Below are positions 26,309 through 35,290 of a stretch of DNA of 63,894 nt, piece by piece (position 1 is the first letter of the stretch; every line of letters begins with the position of its first letter). Under the pieces are notes generated by a model that was not told the origin of the DNA, did no database searches, and saw only the letters and a list, made by a program, of their open reading frames with translations. The stretch is taken from NCBI GenBank assembly GCA_017441005.1, contig JAFSAM010000039.1, positions 1 through 63,894 on the forward strand, read 5' to 3'. This stretch comes from Clostridia bacterium (GTDB lineage Bacteria; Bacillota; Clostridia; Oscillospirales; CAG-272). The position numbers and the translations under genes are program-made.

Positions 26309-28486
26309 ATGAACATAATCAAAAGAAGCGGTGCCCAAGCAGTTTACGAGGGCGAAAAAATAAAGATCGCGATACAAAAAGCAAACGAGACAGTTCCCGA
26401 AAACGAAAGACTCCCCGACGTATATATTGAAGCAATAGAGCTTTACGTCAGAAGATCCTGCGAAAAGCTCGGACGAGCACTCGGGGTCGAAGAGATCCAG
26501 GATATGGTCGAGAGCGAGATCATGAAACACGGTGCCTACAACGTTGCCAGAAACTACATCAAGTACAGATATATCCGTTCTTTGGCGAGAAAAGCGAACA
26601 CCACCGACAAAAGGATCCTCTCCCTCATCGACTGTCAGAACGAAGAGGTCAAGCAGGAGAATGCAAACAAAAATCCCACAGTCAACAGCGTACAGCGTGA
26701 CTATATGGCAGGCGAGGTAAGCCGCGACATTACCGACAGAATACTTCTCCCGCAGGACATCGTTCAGGCTCACAAGGACGGCATAATCCACTTCCACGAT
26801 TCCGACTACTACGCACAGAGAATGCACAACTGCGACCTTGTAAACTTAGAGGATATGCTCCAAAACGGCACGGTCATCAGCGGAACAAAGATCGAAAAGC
26901 CCCACAGCTTTTCGACCGCTTGTAATATAGCGACACAGATAATTGCGCAGGTTGCAAGCAACCAGTACGGCGGTCAGTCGATCAGCCTTACACACCTCGC
27001 CCCCTTCGTCAACATCTCGCGCGAAAAGATCAGAAAAAATGTGCTTGAGGAAAACAAGCTCATTGGCATCACGCCTACCGAGGAGCAGATAAGCACTATC
27101 GTCGAAAGACGCCTCAAGGATGAGATCAGCCGCGGTGTTCAGACTATTCAGTATCAGGTAGTCACACTTATGACCACCAACGGTCAGGCTCCCTTCGTTA
27201 CTGTATTTATGTACCTCAACGAAGCAAAGGATGAAGCAGAAAAGAAAGACCTCGCTCTCATTATCGAGGAAGTGTTGCTCCAAAGATACCAAGGCGTAAA
27301 AAACGAGGACGGCGTTTGGGTAACCCCCGCCTTCCCCAAGCTCATTTACGTGCTTGAAGAGGATAACATCAAAGAGGGAACTCCCTACTACTATCTCACC
27401 GAGCTTGCGGCAAAATGTACCGCTAAGCGTATGGTTCCCGACTATATTTCCGAAAAGATCATGCTTCAAAACAAAGTCGACAAAAACGGAAACGGAAACT
27501 GCTACACCTGTATGGGATGCCGTAGCTTCCTTACCCCCTACCTCGACGAAAACGGCAAACCTAAGTATTACGGCAGATTCAATCAGGGCGTCGTCACAGT
27601 CAACCTTGTAGACATCGGTCTTTCAGCAAAAGGCAATATGGACGAGTTCTGGAAGATATTTGACGAAAGAATGGAGCTTTGCCACAAAGCTCTCCAGTGC
27701 CGTCACGAAAGACTCACGGGTACGACCTCCGATGCCGCCCCCATACTCTGGCAGCACGGCGCACTCCTCCGCCTCAAAAAAGGCGAAAAGATCGACAAGT
27801 ACCTCCACGGCGGCTACAGCACGCTTTCGCTCGGCTATGCCGGACTTTGGGAATGCGTTATGTCTCTTAACGGCAAAAAGCTTACCGAGCCCGAAGGCGA
27901 AGCTCTCGGTCTTGCTATCATGAAGAAGCTCAACGAGTACACCGCAAAATGGAAGGCAGCCGAAAATATCGACTACTCCCTCTACGGCACTCCCCTTGAA
28001 AGCACCACATACAAGTTTGCAAAATGCTTGCAGGCGCGTTTCGGCGTAGTTAAAGGTGTTACAGACAAGAACTACATCACAAACAGCTATCACATTCACG
28101 TAACAGAGGATATCGACGCATTCACAAAGCTGAAGATCGAGTCGAAGTTCCAGCTTCTCTCCCCCGGCGGCGCTATCTCCTACGTAGAAGTGCCCAATAT
28201 GCAGGATAACCTTGATGCTGTTATTTCGGTTATGCAGTTTATCTACGATAACATCATGTATGCCGAATTGAACACCAAGAGCGACTACTGTCAGGAATGC
28301 GGATACGACGGAGAGATACTTATCGAAACCGATGAAAACGGCAAGCTCATCTGGAAATGCCCCAAGTGCGGCAACACCGATCAGAACAAGATGAACGTCG
28401 CAAGAAGAACCTGCGGCTACATCGGCACACAGTATTGGAACCAGGGCAGAACACAGGAAATTAAAGAAAGAGTATTGCATCTGTAA
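26309..28486 (+). CDS. nrdD: Anaerobic ribonucleoside-triphosphate reductase
   Basis: Class III reductase making dNTPs without oxygen; 725 aa. N-terminal ATP-cone (about residues 3-95, IIKRSGAQAVYEGEKI...) for allosteric control, a ten-stranded barrel with the Cys-rich active-site stretch GNCYTCMGCRSF, a C-terminal zinc site with CQEC and CPKC, and the glycyl-radical loop RRTCGYIGTQYWNQGR near the end. NrdG installs the radical on the Gly of that loop. The nrdG start overlaps its stop by one base. Control by NrdR is suggested by the two boxes in the promoter. Confidence 0.97.
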   Translation: MNIIKRSGAQAVYEGEKIKIAIQKANETVPENERLPDVYIEAIELYVRRSCEKLGRALGVEEIQDMVESEIMKHGAYNVARNYIKYRYIRSLARKANTTDKRILSLIDCQNEEVKQENANKNPTVNSVQRDYMAGEVSRDITDRILLPQDIVQAHKDGIIHFHDSDYYAQRMHNCDLVNLEDMLQNGTVISGTKIEKPHSFSTACNIATQIIAQVASNQYGGQSISLTHLAPFVNISREKIRKNVLEENKLIGITPTEEQISTIVERRLKDEISRGVQTIQYQVVTLMTTNGQAPFVTVFMYLNEAKDEAEKKDLALIIEEVLLQRYQGVKNEDGVWVTPAFPKLIYVLEEDNIKEGTPYYYLTELAAKCTAKRMVPDYISEKIMLQNKVDKNGNGNCYTCMGCRSFLTPYLDENGKPKYYGRFNQGVVTVNLVDIGLSAKGNMDEFWKIFDERMELCHKALQCRHERLTGTTSDAAPILWQHGALLRLKKGEKIDKYLHGGYSTLSLGYAGLWECVMSLNGKKLTEPEGEALGLAIMKKLNEYTAKWKAAENIDYSLYGTPLESTTYKFAKCLQARFGVVKGVTDKNYITNSYHIHVTEDIDAFTKLKIESKFQLLSPGGAISYVEVPNMQDNLDAVISVMQFIYDNIMYAELNTKSDYCQECGYDGEILIETDENGKLIWKCPKCGNTDQNKMNVARRTCGYIGTQYWNQGRTQEIKERVLHL

Positions 28487-29013
28487 TGAATTACGGCGAG
28501 ATCAAAAACGTAGATATTGCAAACGGTACGGGAGTCAGAGTAAGCATTTTTGTGTCGGGCTGTACGCACCACTGCAAAGGCTGCTTCAACCCCGAAACGT
28601 GGAATTTTGACTTCGGACAGCCGTATACACAGCAGACAGAGGACGAGCTGATCGACCTCCTCCGCCCCGATTATATTCAAGGGCTGTCTCTGCTCGGCGG
28701 CGAGCCGTTTGAGCCCGAAAATCAAAAAGCCCTTGTCGCCCTACTAAAAAGGGTCAGACAAGAGCTGCCGAACAAGAATATTTGGTGCTATACGGGTTAT
28801 CTCTTTGAAGAGCTGATCGGCAAAAAGCCGTCAAGAGCATTCACCGATACGTCATTGGAAATGCTCTCGTTGATCGACGTTTTGGTGGACGGTGAATTCG
28901 TGGAAGAAAAGAAAGACATCAGCCTCAAATTCCGCGGCTCATCCAATCAAAGGATAATTGACGTTAAAGAATCGTTACAATTAAATACTGCAATAGTAAA
29001 GGGGTCTTTTTGA
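28486..29013 (+). CDS. nrdG: Anaerobic ribonucleotide reductase activating protein
   Basis: 175-aa radical-SAM activase that generates the NrdD glycyl radical. The CTHHCKGC motif (CxxxCxxC) coordinates the 4Fe-4S cluster, and SLLGGEPF contains the GGE SAM-binding motif. Translationally coupled to nrdD by a TAATG overlap. The gene ends just before a terminator and a palindromic repeat. Confidence 0.96.
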   Translation: MNYGEIKNVDIANGTGVRVSIFVSGCTHHCKGCFNPETWNFDFGQPYTQQTEDELIDLLRPDYIQGLSLLGGEPFEPENQKALVALLKRVRQELPNKNIWCYTGYLFEELIGKKPSRAFTDTSLEMLSLIDVLVDGEFVEEKKDISLKFRGSSNQRIIDVKESLQLNTAIVKGSF

Positions 29014-29029
29014 AAAAAGTCCCCTTTTG
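28998..29029 (+). terminator. Terminator of nrdDG
   Basis: Stem AAGGGG-TC-TTTTT/AAAAA-GT-CCCCTT with one mismatch, followed by TTG. It overlaps the last codons of nrdG. Confidence 0.7.
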
Positions 29030-29039
29030 TCGTGTATTA

Positions 29040-29229
29040 TCCCTCTCCGTCGGCTTCGCCGCCACCTCTCCCGTAGGGAGAGGCTTTTTTCTGCCTCCGG
29101 ATCCGTGTGCGGTGACAGCCGTAGGCTGGCTGAAGGGGGCTTCTTGTAATGCAACTTTTCTTTCAGCTCCCCCGTCTCGCTCGGCTCTCCCTACGGGAGA
29201 GCTGTCGCCTTTAGGCGACTGAGAGGGAT
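29040..29229. repeat. Palindromic element, copy A
   Basis: About 190 bp with related ends TCCCTCTCCGTCGG and CGACTGAGAGGGA in inverted orientation and several internal GC-rich hairpins (CTCTCCC-GTA-GGGAGAG and others). No plausible protein. Its internal GCAGCC-type stretch and its right end match copy B, and its left end matches the window's last bases, so it belongs to a dispersed family of extragenic palindromic (REP/MITE-like) elements. Confidence 0.75.
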
Positions 29230-29256
29230 AAACCAATTAGAAAAGTCGATAGATCT

Positions 29257-29637
29257 TCACTCTATCGACTTTTCTATTCTTTCTTTGATCGTTCTGTCAA
29301 TAACAGAACAAACGCCGTTAAATTTGTTATCTACATCATTATTCTTAAATCGTAAAACAGTTAGACCATATTTTTGCAATACATCTGTACGAACAATGTC
29401 ATATTCTTTGCCGTCTGCTGTGTAATGCAGTGAACCGTCAAGCAATATTACAAGTTTTGCCTTCGCACAGTAAAAGTCTGCTATGTAGTTGTCAATTATT
29501 CTTTGTCGGTATACTTTAATCGGGTATTTGCTTAAAAAATCATACCAAAGCTTTTTTTCTTGAGGAGTCATGTTTTGACGTAATTTCTTCGCAAACCCCA
29601 AAAGCGCATCATTCTTTTTTATTTTAATGCTGTCCAT
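29257..29637 (-). CDS. DUF559 endonuclease-like protein
   Basis: 126 aa with the DUF559/Vsr-like restriction fold pattern: AKKLRQNMTPQEKKLWYDFL, KVYRQRIIDNYIADFYCAKAKLVILLDGS (candidate Asp and acidic active-site residues), and the end TVLRFKNNDVDN. Enzymatic activity and target are unknown for this family. It is flanked on both sides by copies of the same palindromic repeat in direct orientation, about 27 bp and 42 bp away. Ribosome-binding site is weak (GAGAG). Confidence 0.8.
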   Translation of the reverse strand: MDSIKIKKNDALLGFAKKLRQNMTPQEKKLWYDFLSKYPIKVYRQRIIDNYIADFYCAKAKLVILLDGSLHYTADGKEYDIVRTDVLQKYGLTVLRFKNNDVDNKFNGVCSVIDRTIKERIEKSIE

Positions 29638-29678
29638 AATTCAACTCTCACAGTTTATTTTTTCTGCATAGCTGATCA

Positions 29679-29848
29679 CGCCTCCCCTTTGGGGGAGGTG
29701 GCAGCCGCAGGCTGGCGGAAGGGGGCTTTTGGTATAGTTTCTTTTTTTCAGCCCCACCCCGTCTTGCTTCGCAAGACACCCCTCCCAAAGAAGGGGCTTA
29801 TTTGACTCTCGCTATAGAGAGCTGTCGCCTACTGGCGACTGAGAGAGA
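29679..29848. repeat. Palindromic element, copy B
   Basis: About 170 bp, with CCTCCCC-TTT-GGGGGAGG at its left end and the right end GAGCTGTCGCC...GGCGACTGAGAGAGA almost identical to copy A. It overlaps the last dozen codons of the HD-domain gene. Confidence 0.7.
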
Positions 29849-30402
29849 TGTTTTATTTTTTCAATACTATCTTTTTTAAGTTGTTCCCTTAAGCCGCGAG
29901 TCCAGTCTGACCACTCGCAATTGTTTTGTCCGTAAACAAGATTCTCTTCATACTCCATCGGTATCCAAGTGGATATATCAGCCTCGTTGTGAGACAATAC
30001 AGCTTCCATATTATCTAAAGCTTTAAATAGCTTAGCCTCATCGGTCGCCAAATCATTCATCTCTGCAAAAAGCCGTGCAAACTCATCTTTTGTGTCTTTC
30101 GGCAATGTCGACAACAGCTCTTCTATAGCTTTAGCTTCATCTTTCTCGTGCTCTTCATTTTTCCAAAACGACGGCACATCGCCTGTTACAGCCTCACCGA
30201 TATCGTGTATTAAACATATTTTTATGAGTTTGTTAATATCTAAATCGGGGTACTCATCAGCACACAGCATAGCCATAACAGCTAACCGCCAAGAATGCTC
30301 CGCTACAGACTCACGCCTACCGCTTGATGTCCAGGAGTGGCGCGTGTTGCATTTCAGTTTTTCTATTTTATTCAAAAACTCAATAAATACTTTATAGTCC
30401 AC
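29812..30402 (-). CDS. HD-domain hydrolase, YfbR/HDDC2-like
   Basis: 196 aa. HD phosphohydrolase motifs: His in AEHSWRLAV, the HD pair in LIHDIGEAVTGD, and a downstream Asp in KALDNMEAVLSH. This matches 5'-deoxynucleotidase-like HD proteins acting on dNMPs; the substrate is inferred. Start is a GTG with AAGGG 7 nt upstream. It follows polA after 36 nt and is probably cotranscribed. The last residues (LSQSPVGDSSL) are encoded by the palindromic element, so the native C-terminus was altered by its insertion. Confidence 0.85.
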   Translation of the reverse strand: MDYKVFIEFLNKIEKLKCNTRHSWTSSGRRESVAEHSWRLAVMAMLCADEYPDLDINKLIKICLIHDIGEAVTGDVPSFWKNEEHEKDEAKAIEELLSTLPKDTKDEFARLFAEMNDLATDEAKLFKALDNMEAVLSHNEADISTWIPMEYEENLVYGQNNCEWSDWTRGLREQLKKDSIEKIKHLSQSPVGDSSL

Positions 30403-30438
30403 TTGGTTACCCTTTCGATATTCTCTTTATGCTTTTTC

Positions 30439-32934
30439 CTACTTACAGTCGTACCAGGTCTTTCCCTGCTGAACGTCAACGGTGAGGGGTACGGACAGCT
30501 TGACGGCATTTTCCATTTCTCTTTGCAGTATCGTCTTTGCCTGCTCGGCGCAAGAAACGTTTGCATCGACGATAAGCTCGTCGTGCACCTGCAGTATCAG
30601 CTTAGCATCAATACCGCTTTCGTTCAGCGCCCTTTCCGTATTGATCATTGCGATCTTTATTATATCGGCGGCAGTTCCCTGTAAGGGACTGTTCATAGCC
30701 ACCCTTTCGCCAAACTTACGCAAAACAGCCTTTCCCGATTTCAGTTCGGGAATATATCTCCTTCTGCCGTAAAGCGTGGTAACAAAACCGTCAGCCTTTG
30801 CTTGCTCGACCGTATTTTTCAAATACTCATCGACCTTCGGATAAGTCGCAAAATAGCTGGCGATATACTCTCCCGCCTGCTTTTTGCTGACTTTTATATC
30901 GGCAGCAAGCGAAAAATCACCGATTCCGTAAACGATACCGAAGTTGACCGCCTTTGCCCTCTTTCTCTGCTCGGGGGTAACAAATTCGATGGGTGTATTA
31001 AACACCTGCGATGCTGTCACAGTATGAATATCAACGCCGTCGATAAACGCATTCGTCATAGTCTCGTCGCCCGATGCTGCCGCAAGGAGTCTGAGCTCGA
31101 TCTGCGAATAGTCGGCGTCGATCAGCACTCTGTCATCGCTCTCCGGAATAAAGAAGCGGCGCAGCTCTCTGCCCATCTCCTGTCTTACGGGAATATTCTG
31201 CAGATTGGGCTCTGTCGAGGAAAGTCTGCCCGTCGCAGTTCCCGTCTGCTTAAATGTAGTATGCACCTTTCCGTTTTCATCTGCAACCGCCAAAAGCCCG
31301 TCGACATACGTGCTTTTCAATTTGACGACCTGTCTGTATTCAAGAATATCGTCAACGATGGGCGCATAAGGTCTCAGTTTTTCAAGCACCTCGGCACTTG
31401 TCGAATATCCGGTCTTTGTCTTTTTTGCGGCGGGAAACTGCAGTTTTTCAAACAGTATCTCGCCGAGCTGCTTTGGCGAATTTATGTTAAACTCGCATCC
31501 TGCGGCAAAATAGATCCTGCCCGTCAACTCCTCGGCAATCCCCGTCAGCACCTCACCGTATTTTCTGAGTCCTTCCTTCTCAATCCTGAAGCCGCGCATT
31601 TCCATATTGGCGAGCGTTTTTGCAAGCGGAAGCTCAACTTCGACCAAAAGCTCGGTCATTCCGCCATCTTCAACGGCATCCCTCAACACTTCGTAAAGCT
31701 TATATACGGTCTGCGCTCTGTCGGTCTTGCCCTCTTCGAAAATCGAATTCAAAAACGACGAAGTTAGGTGCTCTATATCATAGCTGCCCATATTGGAATC
31801 GGCAAGATATGCACCGAGGGTCACGTCGAAAACGATACCTTCTATCTCTTTACCCATATAAGACAATTGTGTATACGTCTTTTTTGAGTCGAGCAATATT
31901 TTTTTATACTCGCTGTCGGCAAGAAAATCATAAGCCGAAGAAATATCTGTCCTTACTGCAATATTTTCGGAAACAACACTTACTTTTCCGTCACAGATAT
32001 CAACGGCATATATTTTTGTTTTATCAAGATCTGTCAAGCTGTATGCATCCTTATATTCAACAGTCTCTTCGTTTTTTGACAGATCGAGTCTCTTTATAAA
32101 GTTGAAAAATTCAAGCTCGGTAAAAAGCTCTGTCAGCTCGTCAGATTTAAAGCCCTTATATTCGATGTCGCCCGCCTCTATGCCGAGCGGCGCATTTTTC
32201 TCTATCCTCGCCAAAAACTGCGACAAAAATGCCAGCTCCTTCGAAGTTATCAGCTTTTGCTTCAACGATGCCGAAATGTCTTTATTTTCTATATCGGTAT
32301 AGAGCCCCTCGAGGCTACCCTCGGCGGAAATAAGCTTGATCGCGGTCTTTTCGCCTACTCCAGGCACCCCGGGAATATTATCGGAGCTGTCGCCCATCAA
32401 CGCCTTGAGGTCAACAAACTGCTCGGGCTGAATAGTATATTTTTCAAAAAACTTTTCTCTGTCAAATACCACTGTGTCTGCGTTGCCCGCAAGTAACACC
32501 TTTGTCGTATCGGAAATAAGCTGCAACGAATCGCGGTCACCCGTGAGGACAAACACCTCGATCCCCTCTCTTTCGCCCATGGCTGCAAGAGTACCCAGTA
32601 TATCGTCTGCCTCATAGCCCTCCTTTTCGAGCACGGCAAAGCCGAGAGCATCTGCCGTTTTCTTAGCATAAGGCATCTGCATCTTGAGTTCATCGGGCAT
32701 TGCGTGTCTGCCCGCCTTGTATTCGGCATACTTCAAGTGTCTGAATGTGGGAGCCTTCAAATCAAACGCGACCGCCGCATAATCGGGAGAAACAGTCTGC
32801 AAATTCTTAAGCAGAATGTTTACAAAGCCATATATTGCATTTGTGTGCAGTCCCTCCTTCGTAGTCAAAGGACGAATAGCGTAAAAAGCTCTGTTTACAA
32901 TACTGTTGCCGTCTATTACAAGCATTTTTTTCAT
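30439..32934 (-). CDS. polA: DNA polymerase I
   Basis: 831 aa. N-terminal 5'-3' exonuclease (about 1-300; GNSIVNRAFYAI, LTGDRDSLQL, GDSSDNIPGVPGVGEKTA), a middle 3'-5' exonuclease-like domain lacking the DxE catalytic residues as in other Firmicutes, and a polymerase domain with motif A DADYSQIELRLLA, motif B KRAKAVNFGIVYGIG and motif C QVHDELIVD. Start MKKMLVIDGNS has GGAG 10 nt upstream. Fills gaps in repair and Okazaki processing. Confidence 0.97.
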   Translation of the reverse strand: MKKMLVIDGNSIVNRAFYAIRPLTTKEGLHTNAIYGFVNILLKNLQTVSPDYAAVAFDLKAPTFRHLKYAEYKAGRHAMPDELKMQMPYAKKTADALGFAVLEKEGYEADDILGTLAAMGEREGIEVFVLTGDRDSLQLISDTTKVLLAGNADTVVFDREKFFEKYTIQPEQFVDLKALMGDSSDNIPGVPGVGEKTAIKLISAEGSLEGLYTDIENKDISASLKQKLITSKELAFLSQFLARIEKNAPLGIEAGDIEYKGFKSDELTELFTELEFFNFIKRLDLSKNEETVEYKDAYSLTDLDKTKIYAVDICDGKVSVVSENIAVRTDISSAYDFLADSEYKKILLDSKKTYTQLSYMGKEIEGIVFDVTLGAYLADSNMGSYDIEHLTSSFLNSIFEEGKTDRAQTVYKLYEVLRDAVEDGGMTELLVEVELPLAKTLANMEMRGFRIEKEGLRKYGEVLTGIAEELTGRIYFAAGCEFNINSPKQLGEILFEKLQFPAAKKTKTGYSTSAEVLEKLRPYAPIVDDILEYRQVVKLKSTYVDGLLAVADENGKVHTTFKQTGTATGRLSSTEPNLQNIPVRQEMGRELRRFFIPESDDRVLIDADYSQIELRLLAAASGDETMTNAFIDGVDIHTVTASQVFNTPIEFVTPEQRKRAKAVNFGIVYGIGDFSLAADIKVSKKQAGEYIASYFATYPKVDEYLKNTVEQAKADGFVTTLYGRRRYIPELKSGKAVLRKFGERVAMNSPLQGTAADIIKIAMINTERALNESGIDAKLILQVHDELIVDANVSCAEQAKTILQREMENAVKLSVPLTVDVQQGKTWYDCK

Positions 32935-32970
32935 AACCGATACACTCCGAAAAGAATAGTTTATATGTTT

Positions 32971-33000
32971 ATTATACCACAAACGGCATATTAATGTAAA
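32971..33000 (-). promoter_or_regulatory. Promoter of polA
   Basis: TTTACA, 18-nt spacer ending TGG, TATAAT (32971-32976). Diverges from the NYN gene promoter 28 bp away. Confidence 0.75.
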
Positions 33001-33027
33001 TCATTTTTTCAAATAATGGAAAAAAAC

Positions 33028-33056
33028 TTGATTATTTTGTTTTTGTGATGTATAAT
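33028..33056 (+). promoter_or_regulatory. Promoter of the NYN-domain gene
   Basis: TTGATT (33028-33033), 17-nt spacer ending ATG, TATAAT (33051-33056). Confidence 0.75.
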
Positions 33057-33119
33057 AGATATATTAAGCTGAAATAGCTGTAAACATAATTCAAACATTT
33101 CTAAAGAAAGGAGGAAAAG

Positions 33120-33917
33120 GTGCAAAATATGTTTAGTTTTTTCAGACGTCGATCTAATCCAAAAAAGCCACGCGCGATCGCATTTGTCGATTACGAGCAT
33201 TGGTATATTTCACTCGAAAAGCTGCATCAGCAAAAACCCGACATAAAAGCCTGGTTTAACGATATTTCAACCAAATACGACGTTACGGATATCGTTTTTT
33301 TCGCGGACTTCTCAAATACGGCACTCCGCCTTGAGATTCCCAAGATCCGCGAAGTATCAAGCACCATTATCGAAACACAGAACGCTTCGGTTCACCACAA
33401 AAAGGATTTTACCGACTTTATTATGCTTGATCATATCTATCAGAAAGCAGTCGAAGATCATCACATTGATACTTTCATCATTTTCTCGGGCGACGGCCAT
33501 TTCAGTTCCGCCGTCAGCTTTCTTGTTACCAGACGCAAAAAAGAGGTTATAGTATACGGTGTTAAAGATGCTATGAGCACCCAGCTCAAAAACTGTGCAA
33601 CGCATAGCTTTGAGCTTCCCGGCAGAGACGAAGAGCTTTATTCCTGCTTTAATGCAATTCTTACAAGTCTCAAGCCATTGACCGAAAAAAACTCCTCGCG
33701 CAAGGGCAAACGCAGTTATCCCACCTTCTGGGCGACCATCGAGGCGGTCTCCCGTAAGAATAAAATCGAAAAGGGTTACGTAGCACGCGCTATGCGAAAC
33801 CTTATGGACGGCGGATATATATTCCAGAAAAAAGTCAAAATCAATGCTGTAAAGACTATTAAAACGTTGAACGTGAACTGGGAAGCCGCAAAAAAAGACG
33901 GAATTTGGACCGAGTGA
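33120..33917 (+). CDS. NYN-domain (LabA-like) protein
   Basis: 265 aa. Residues about 18-175 form a PIN-like NYN nuclease domain: AIAFVDYEHW with the first Asp, FADFS, a KKDFTDFIMLDHIY segment with Asp, and the signature FIIFSGDGHFSSAV. After a basic linker, residues about 190-255 (PTFWATIEAVSRKNKIEKGYVARAMRNLMDGGYI) look like a winged-helix domain, as in other LabA-like RNA-binding proteins. The start is GTG with AGGAGG 5 nt before it; an in-frame ATG follows three codons later. Probable RNA-processing or RNA-silencing role, unproven. Confidence 0.8.
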   Translation: MQNMFSFFRRRSNPKKPRAIAFVDYEHWYISLEKLHQQKPDIKAWFNDISTKYDVTDIVFFADFSNTALRLEIPKIREVSSTIIETQNASVHHKKDFTDFIMLDHIYQKAVEDHHIDTFIIFSGDGHFSSAVSFLVTRRKKEVIVYGVKDAMSTQLKNCATHSFELPGRDEELYSCFNAILTSLKPLTEKNSSRKGKRSYPTFWATIEAVSRKNKIEKGYVARAMRNLMDGGYIFQKKVKINAVKTIKTLNVNWEAAKKDGIWTE

Positions 33918-33919
33918 TA

Positions 33920-33952
33920 AAAAAGCGGCTTTTTCATCAAAAGCCGCTTTTA
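33920..33952 (+). terminator. Terminator of the NYN gene
   Basis: AAAAGCGGCTTTT/AAAAGCCGCTTTT stem followed by AATTTTTTA. Confidence 0.85.
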
Positions 33953-33981
33953 ATTTTTTATAAAAAAACAGGATGATATAC

Positions 33982-34461
33982 ATGCTTACATTAAGACCTT
34001 ACAAAAAAGAAGATGCAAAAACAGTATTAAGCTGGATCAAGGACGAAAGAGCCTTCAGGCTCTGGTGCGCAGACAGATTCGATGACTTTCCGCTCTCGGA
34101 AGAAAAACTCAACGAAATATACTCCGATAATGACTATAGCGGTATGATCGCTCTCGATGGGAATGAAGTGATCGGACATTTCTTTATCCAAGACCTAAAA
34201 CACGATTCCTATAAATTCGGACTCATAATCGTCGACAGCACAAAAAGGGGCAAGGGCTACGGCAAAAAAATGCTCCTTACGGCACTCGACTATGCAAAAA
34301 ACACGCTGAAAGCCAAGCGCGTTGTTTTAGCCGCCTTTGACACCAATCCCGCCGCATACTGCTGCTACAGGGGGCTCGGCTTCAAAAATACGGGTAAAAC
34401 AACGGAATACACTTTTTTCAATGAAAAGCATAGCTATATTGAGCTTGAATACTTTATATAA
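33982..34461 (+). CDS. GNAT-family N-acetyltransferase
   Basis: 159 aa. GNAT pattern: LTLRPYKKEDAKTVLSW, then LIIVDSTKRGKGYGKKML, where RGKGYG forms the acetyl-CoA pyrophosphate loop, and NPAAYCCYRGLGF near the end. The N-terminal domain FRLWCADRF...PLSEEKL is typical of a RimJ/amino-group acetyltransferase subgroup. The start at MLTLRPYK is preferred over an ATG 9 nt earlier, which overlaps the AGG site. Substrate unknown. Confidence 0.88.
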   Translation: MLTLRPYKKEDAKTVLSWIKDERAFRLWCADRFDDFPLSEEKLNEIYSDNDYSGMIALDGNEVIGHFFIQDLKHDSYKFGLIIVDSTKRGKGYGKKMLLTALDYAKNTLKAKRVVLAAFDTNPAAYCCYRGLGFKNTGKTTEYTFFNEKHSYIELEYFI

Positions 34462-34480
34462 CGATTTTCAAAGAAAGCTT

Positions 34481-34516
34481 ATACCCCGAAAGACCGGTTA
34501 CGTTCTTTCGGGGTAT
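34481..34516. terminator. Bidirectional terminator
   Basis: ATACCCCGAAAGA/TCTTTCGGGGTAT stem with a 10-nt loop and T-runs on both sides, placed between two convergent genes. Confidence 0.85.
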
Positions 34517-34522
34517 TGTTTT

Positions 34523-35290
34523 TTATTTATTCTTATTATTTGCTCGGCAAACGTAGTACCAGCGCTCGTCGGTATCGGTATAAGGAGTGAAGGAATAGTC
34601 GGAATACACCCCAATCACCTCAAACGAGGTCTCATCAAGCAGTCTTCTCAAAGTCTCGTCGGTATACATTTTTTCTCTCTGGCTTTCGTCGAAGCGGTCA
34701 TAGCTTCCGTTCCTTTTCTCGACAAAAAACGAAAGATCAAAATCGCATATTCCCTCTTTCTCGTCGAAGGTATTTTGCCAGGCGCACAAAACGCCCTCAT
34801 CCTCGATGATATATGCGTTGTTGCCGTATATTTTTCTGAACTTATGCGGTGTGTTTACATCAAATATAAACAATCCGCCGTCATTCATAAAATTGTTTAC
34901 GAGTGATAATGTCTTTTTGATATCTTTTTCATCCGTAAGATAATTCAGGCTATCGAGACAGCACACGGCAGCATCGACCGTTCCGTAGAGGTCGAGCTCG
35001 CACATATTCTGATTCAAAAACAGAATATGCTGCCCCTCTCCGTATGCCTTTTGCTGTGCCTCCATAAGCATTTCAGCCGAAAGATCGACACCGATCACGT
35101 CAAACCCGAGCTTCGACAATTCGACAGACATACTGCCCGTTCCGCAAGCAAGGTCGAGCACAAGAAACGTGTTTTCTCTGCCGTATTTCTCTATGATCTT
35201 CTTGATAAATGCCGCCCACGAAACGTAGTCCACATCGGGATTGAGCCTATCGTAAAACTCGGCTAAAGCCTCATACTGTTTGTATTTCAT
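34523..35290 (-). CDS. Class I SAM-dependent methyltransferase
   Basis: 255 aa. Motif I VLDLACGTGSMSVEL (residues about 44-58), motif II acidic end VIGVDLSAEML, and the post-motif AAVCCLDSLNYLTD. This resembles YqeM-like methyltransferases with an N-terminal YEALAEFYDRL. Its start overlaps the lplA stop (ATGA), so it belongs to the queT-lplA operon. Substrate unknown. Confidence 0.87.
   Translation of the reverse strand: MKYKQYEALAEFYDRLNPDVDYVSWAAFIKKIIEKYGRENTFLVLDLACGTGSMSVELSKLGFDVIGVDLSAEMLMEAQQKAYGEGQHILFLNQNMCELDLYGTVDAAVCCLDSLNYLTDEKDIKKTLSLVNNFMNDGGLFIFDVNTPHKFRKIYGNNAYIIEDEGVLCAWQNTFDEKEGICDFDLSFFVEKRNGSYDRFDESQREKMYTDETLRRLLDETSFEVIGVYSDYSFTPYTDTDERWYYVCRANNKNK

Noticed and set aside
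28964..29236. 90-codon frame across palindromic copy A
   Set aside because: Translates the repeat (SQSPKGDSS pattern) and overlaps nrdG; not a gene.
29257..29637. DUF559 gene as a Vsr mismatch endonuclease
   Set aside because: No adjacent cytosine methyltransferase and the family-specific Vsr residues are not evident; kept as DUF559-like only.
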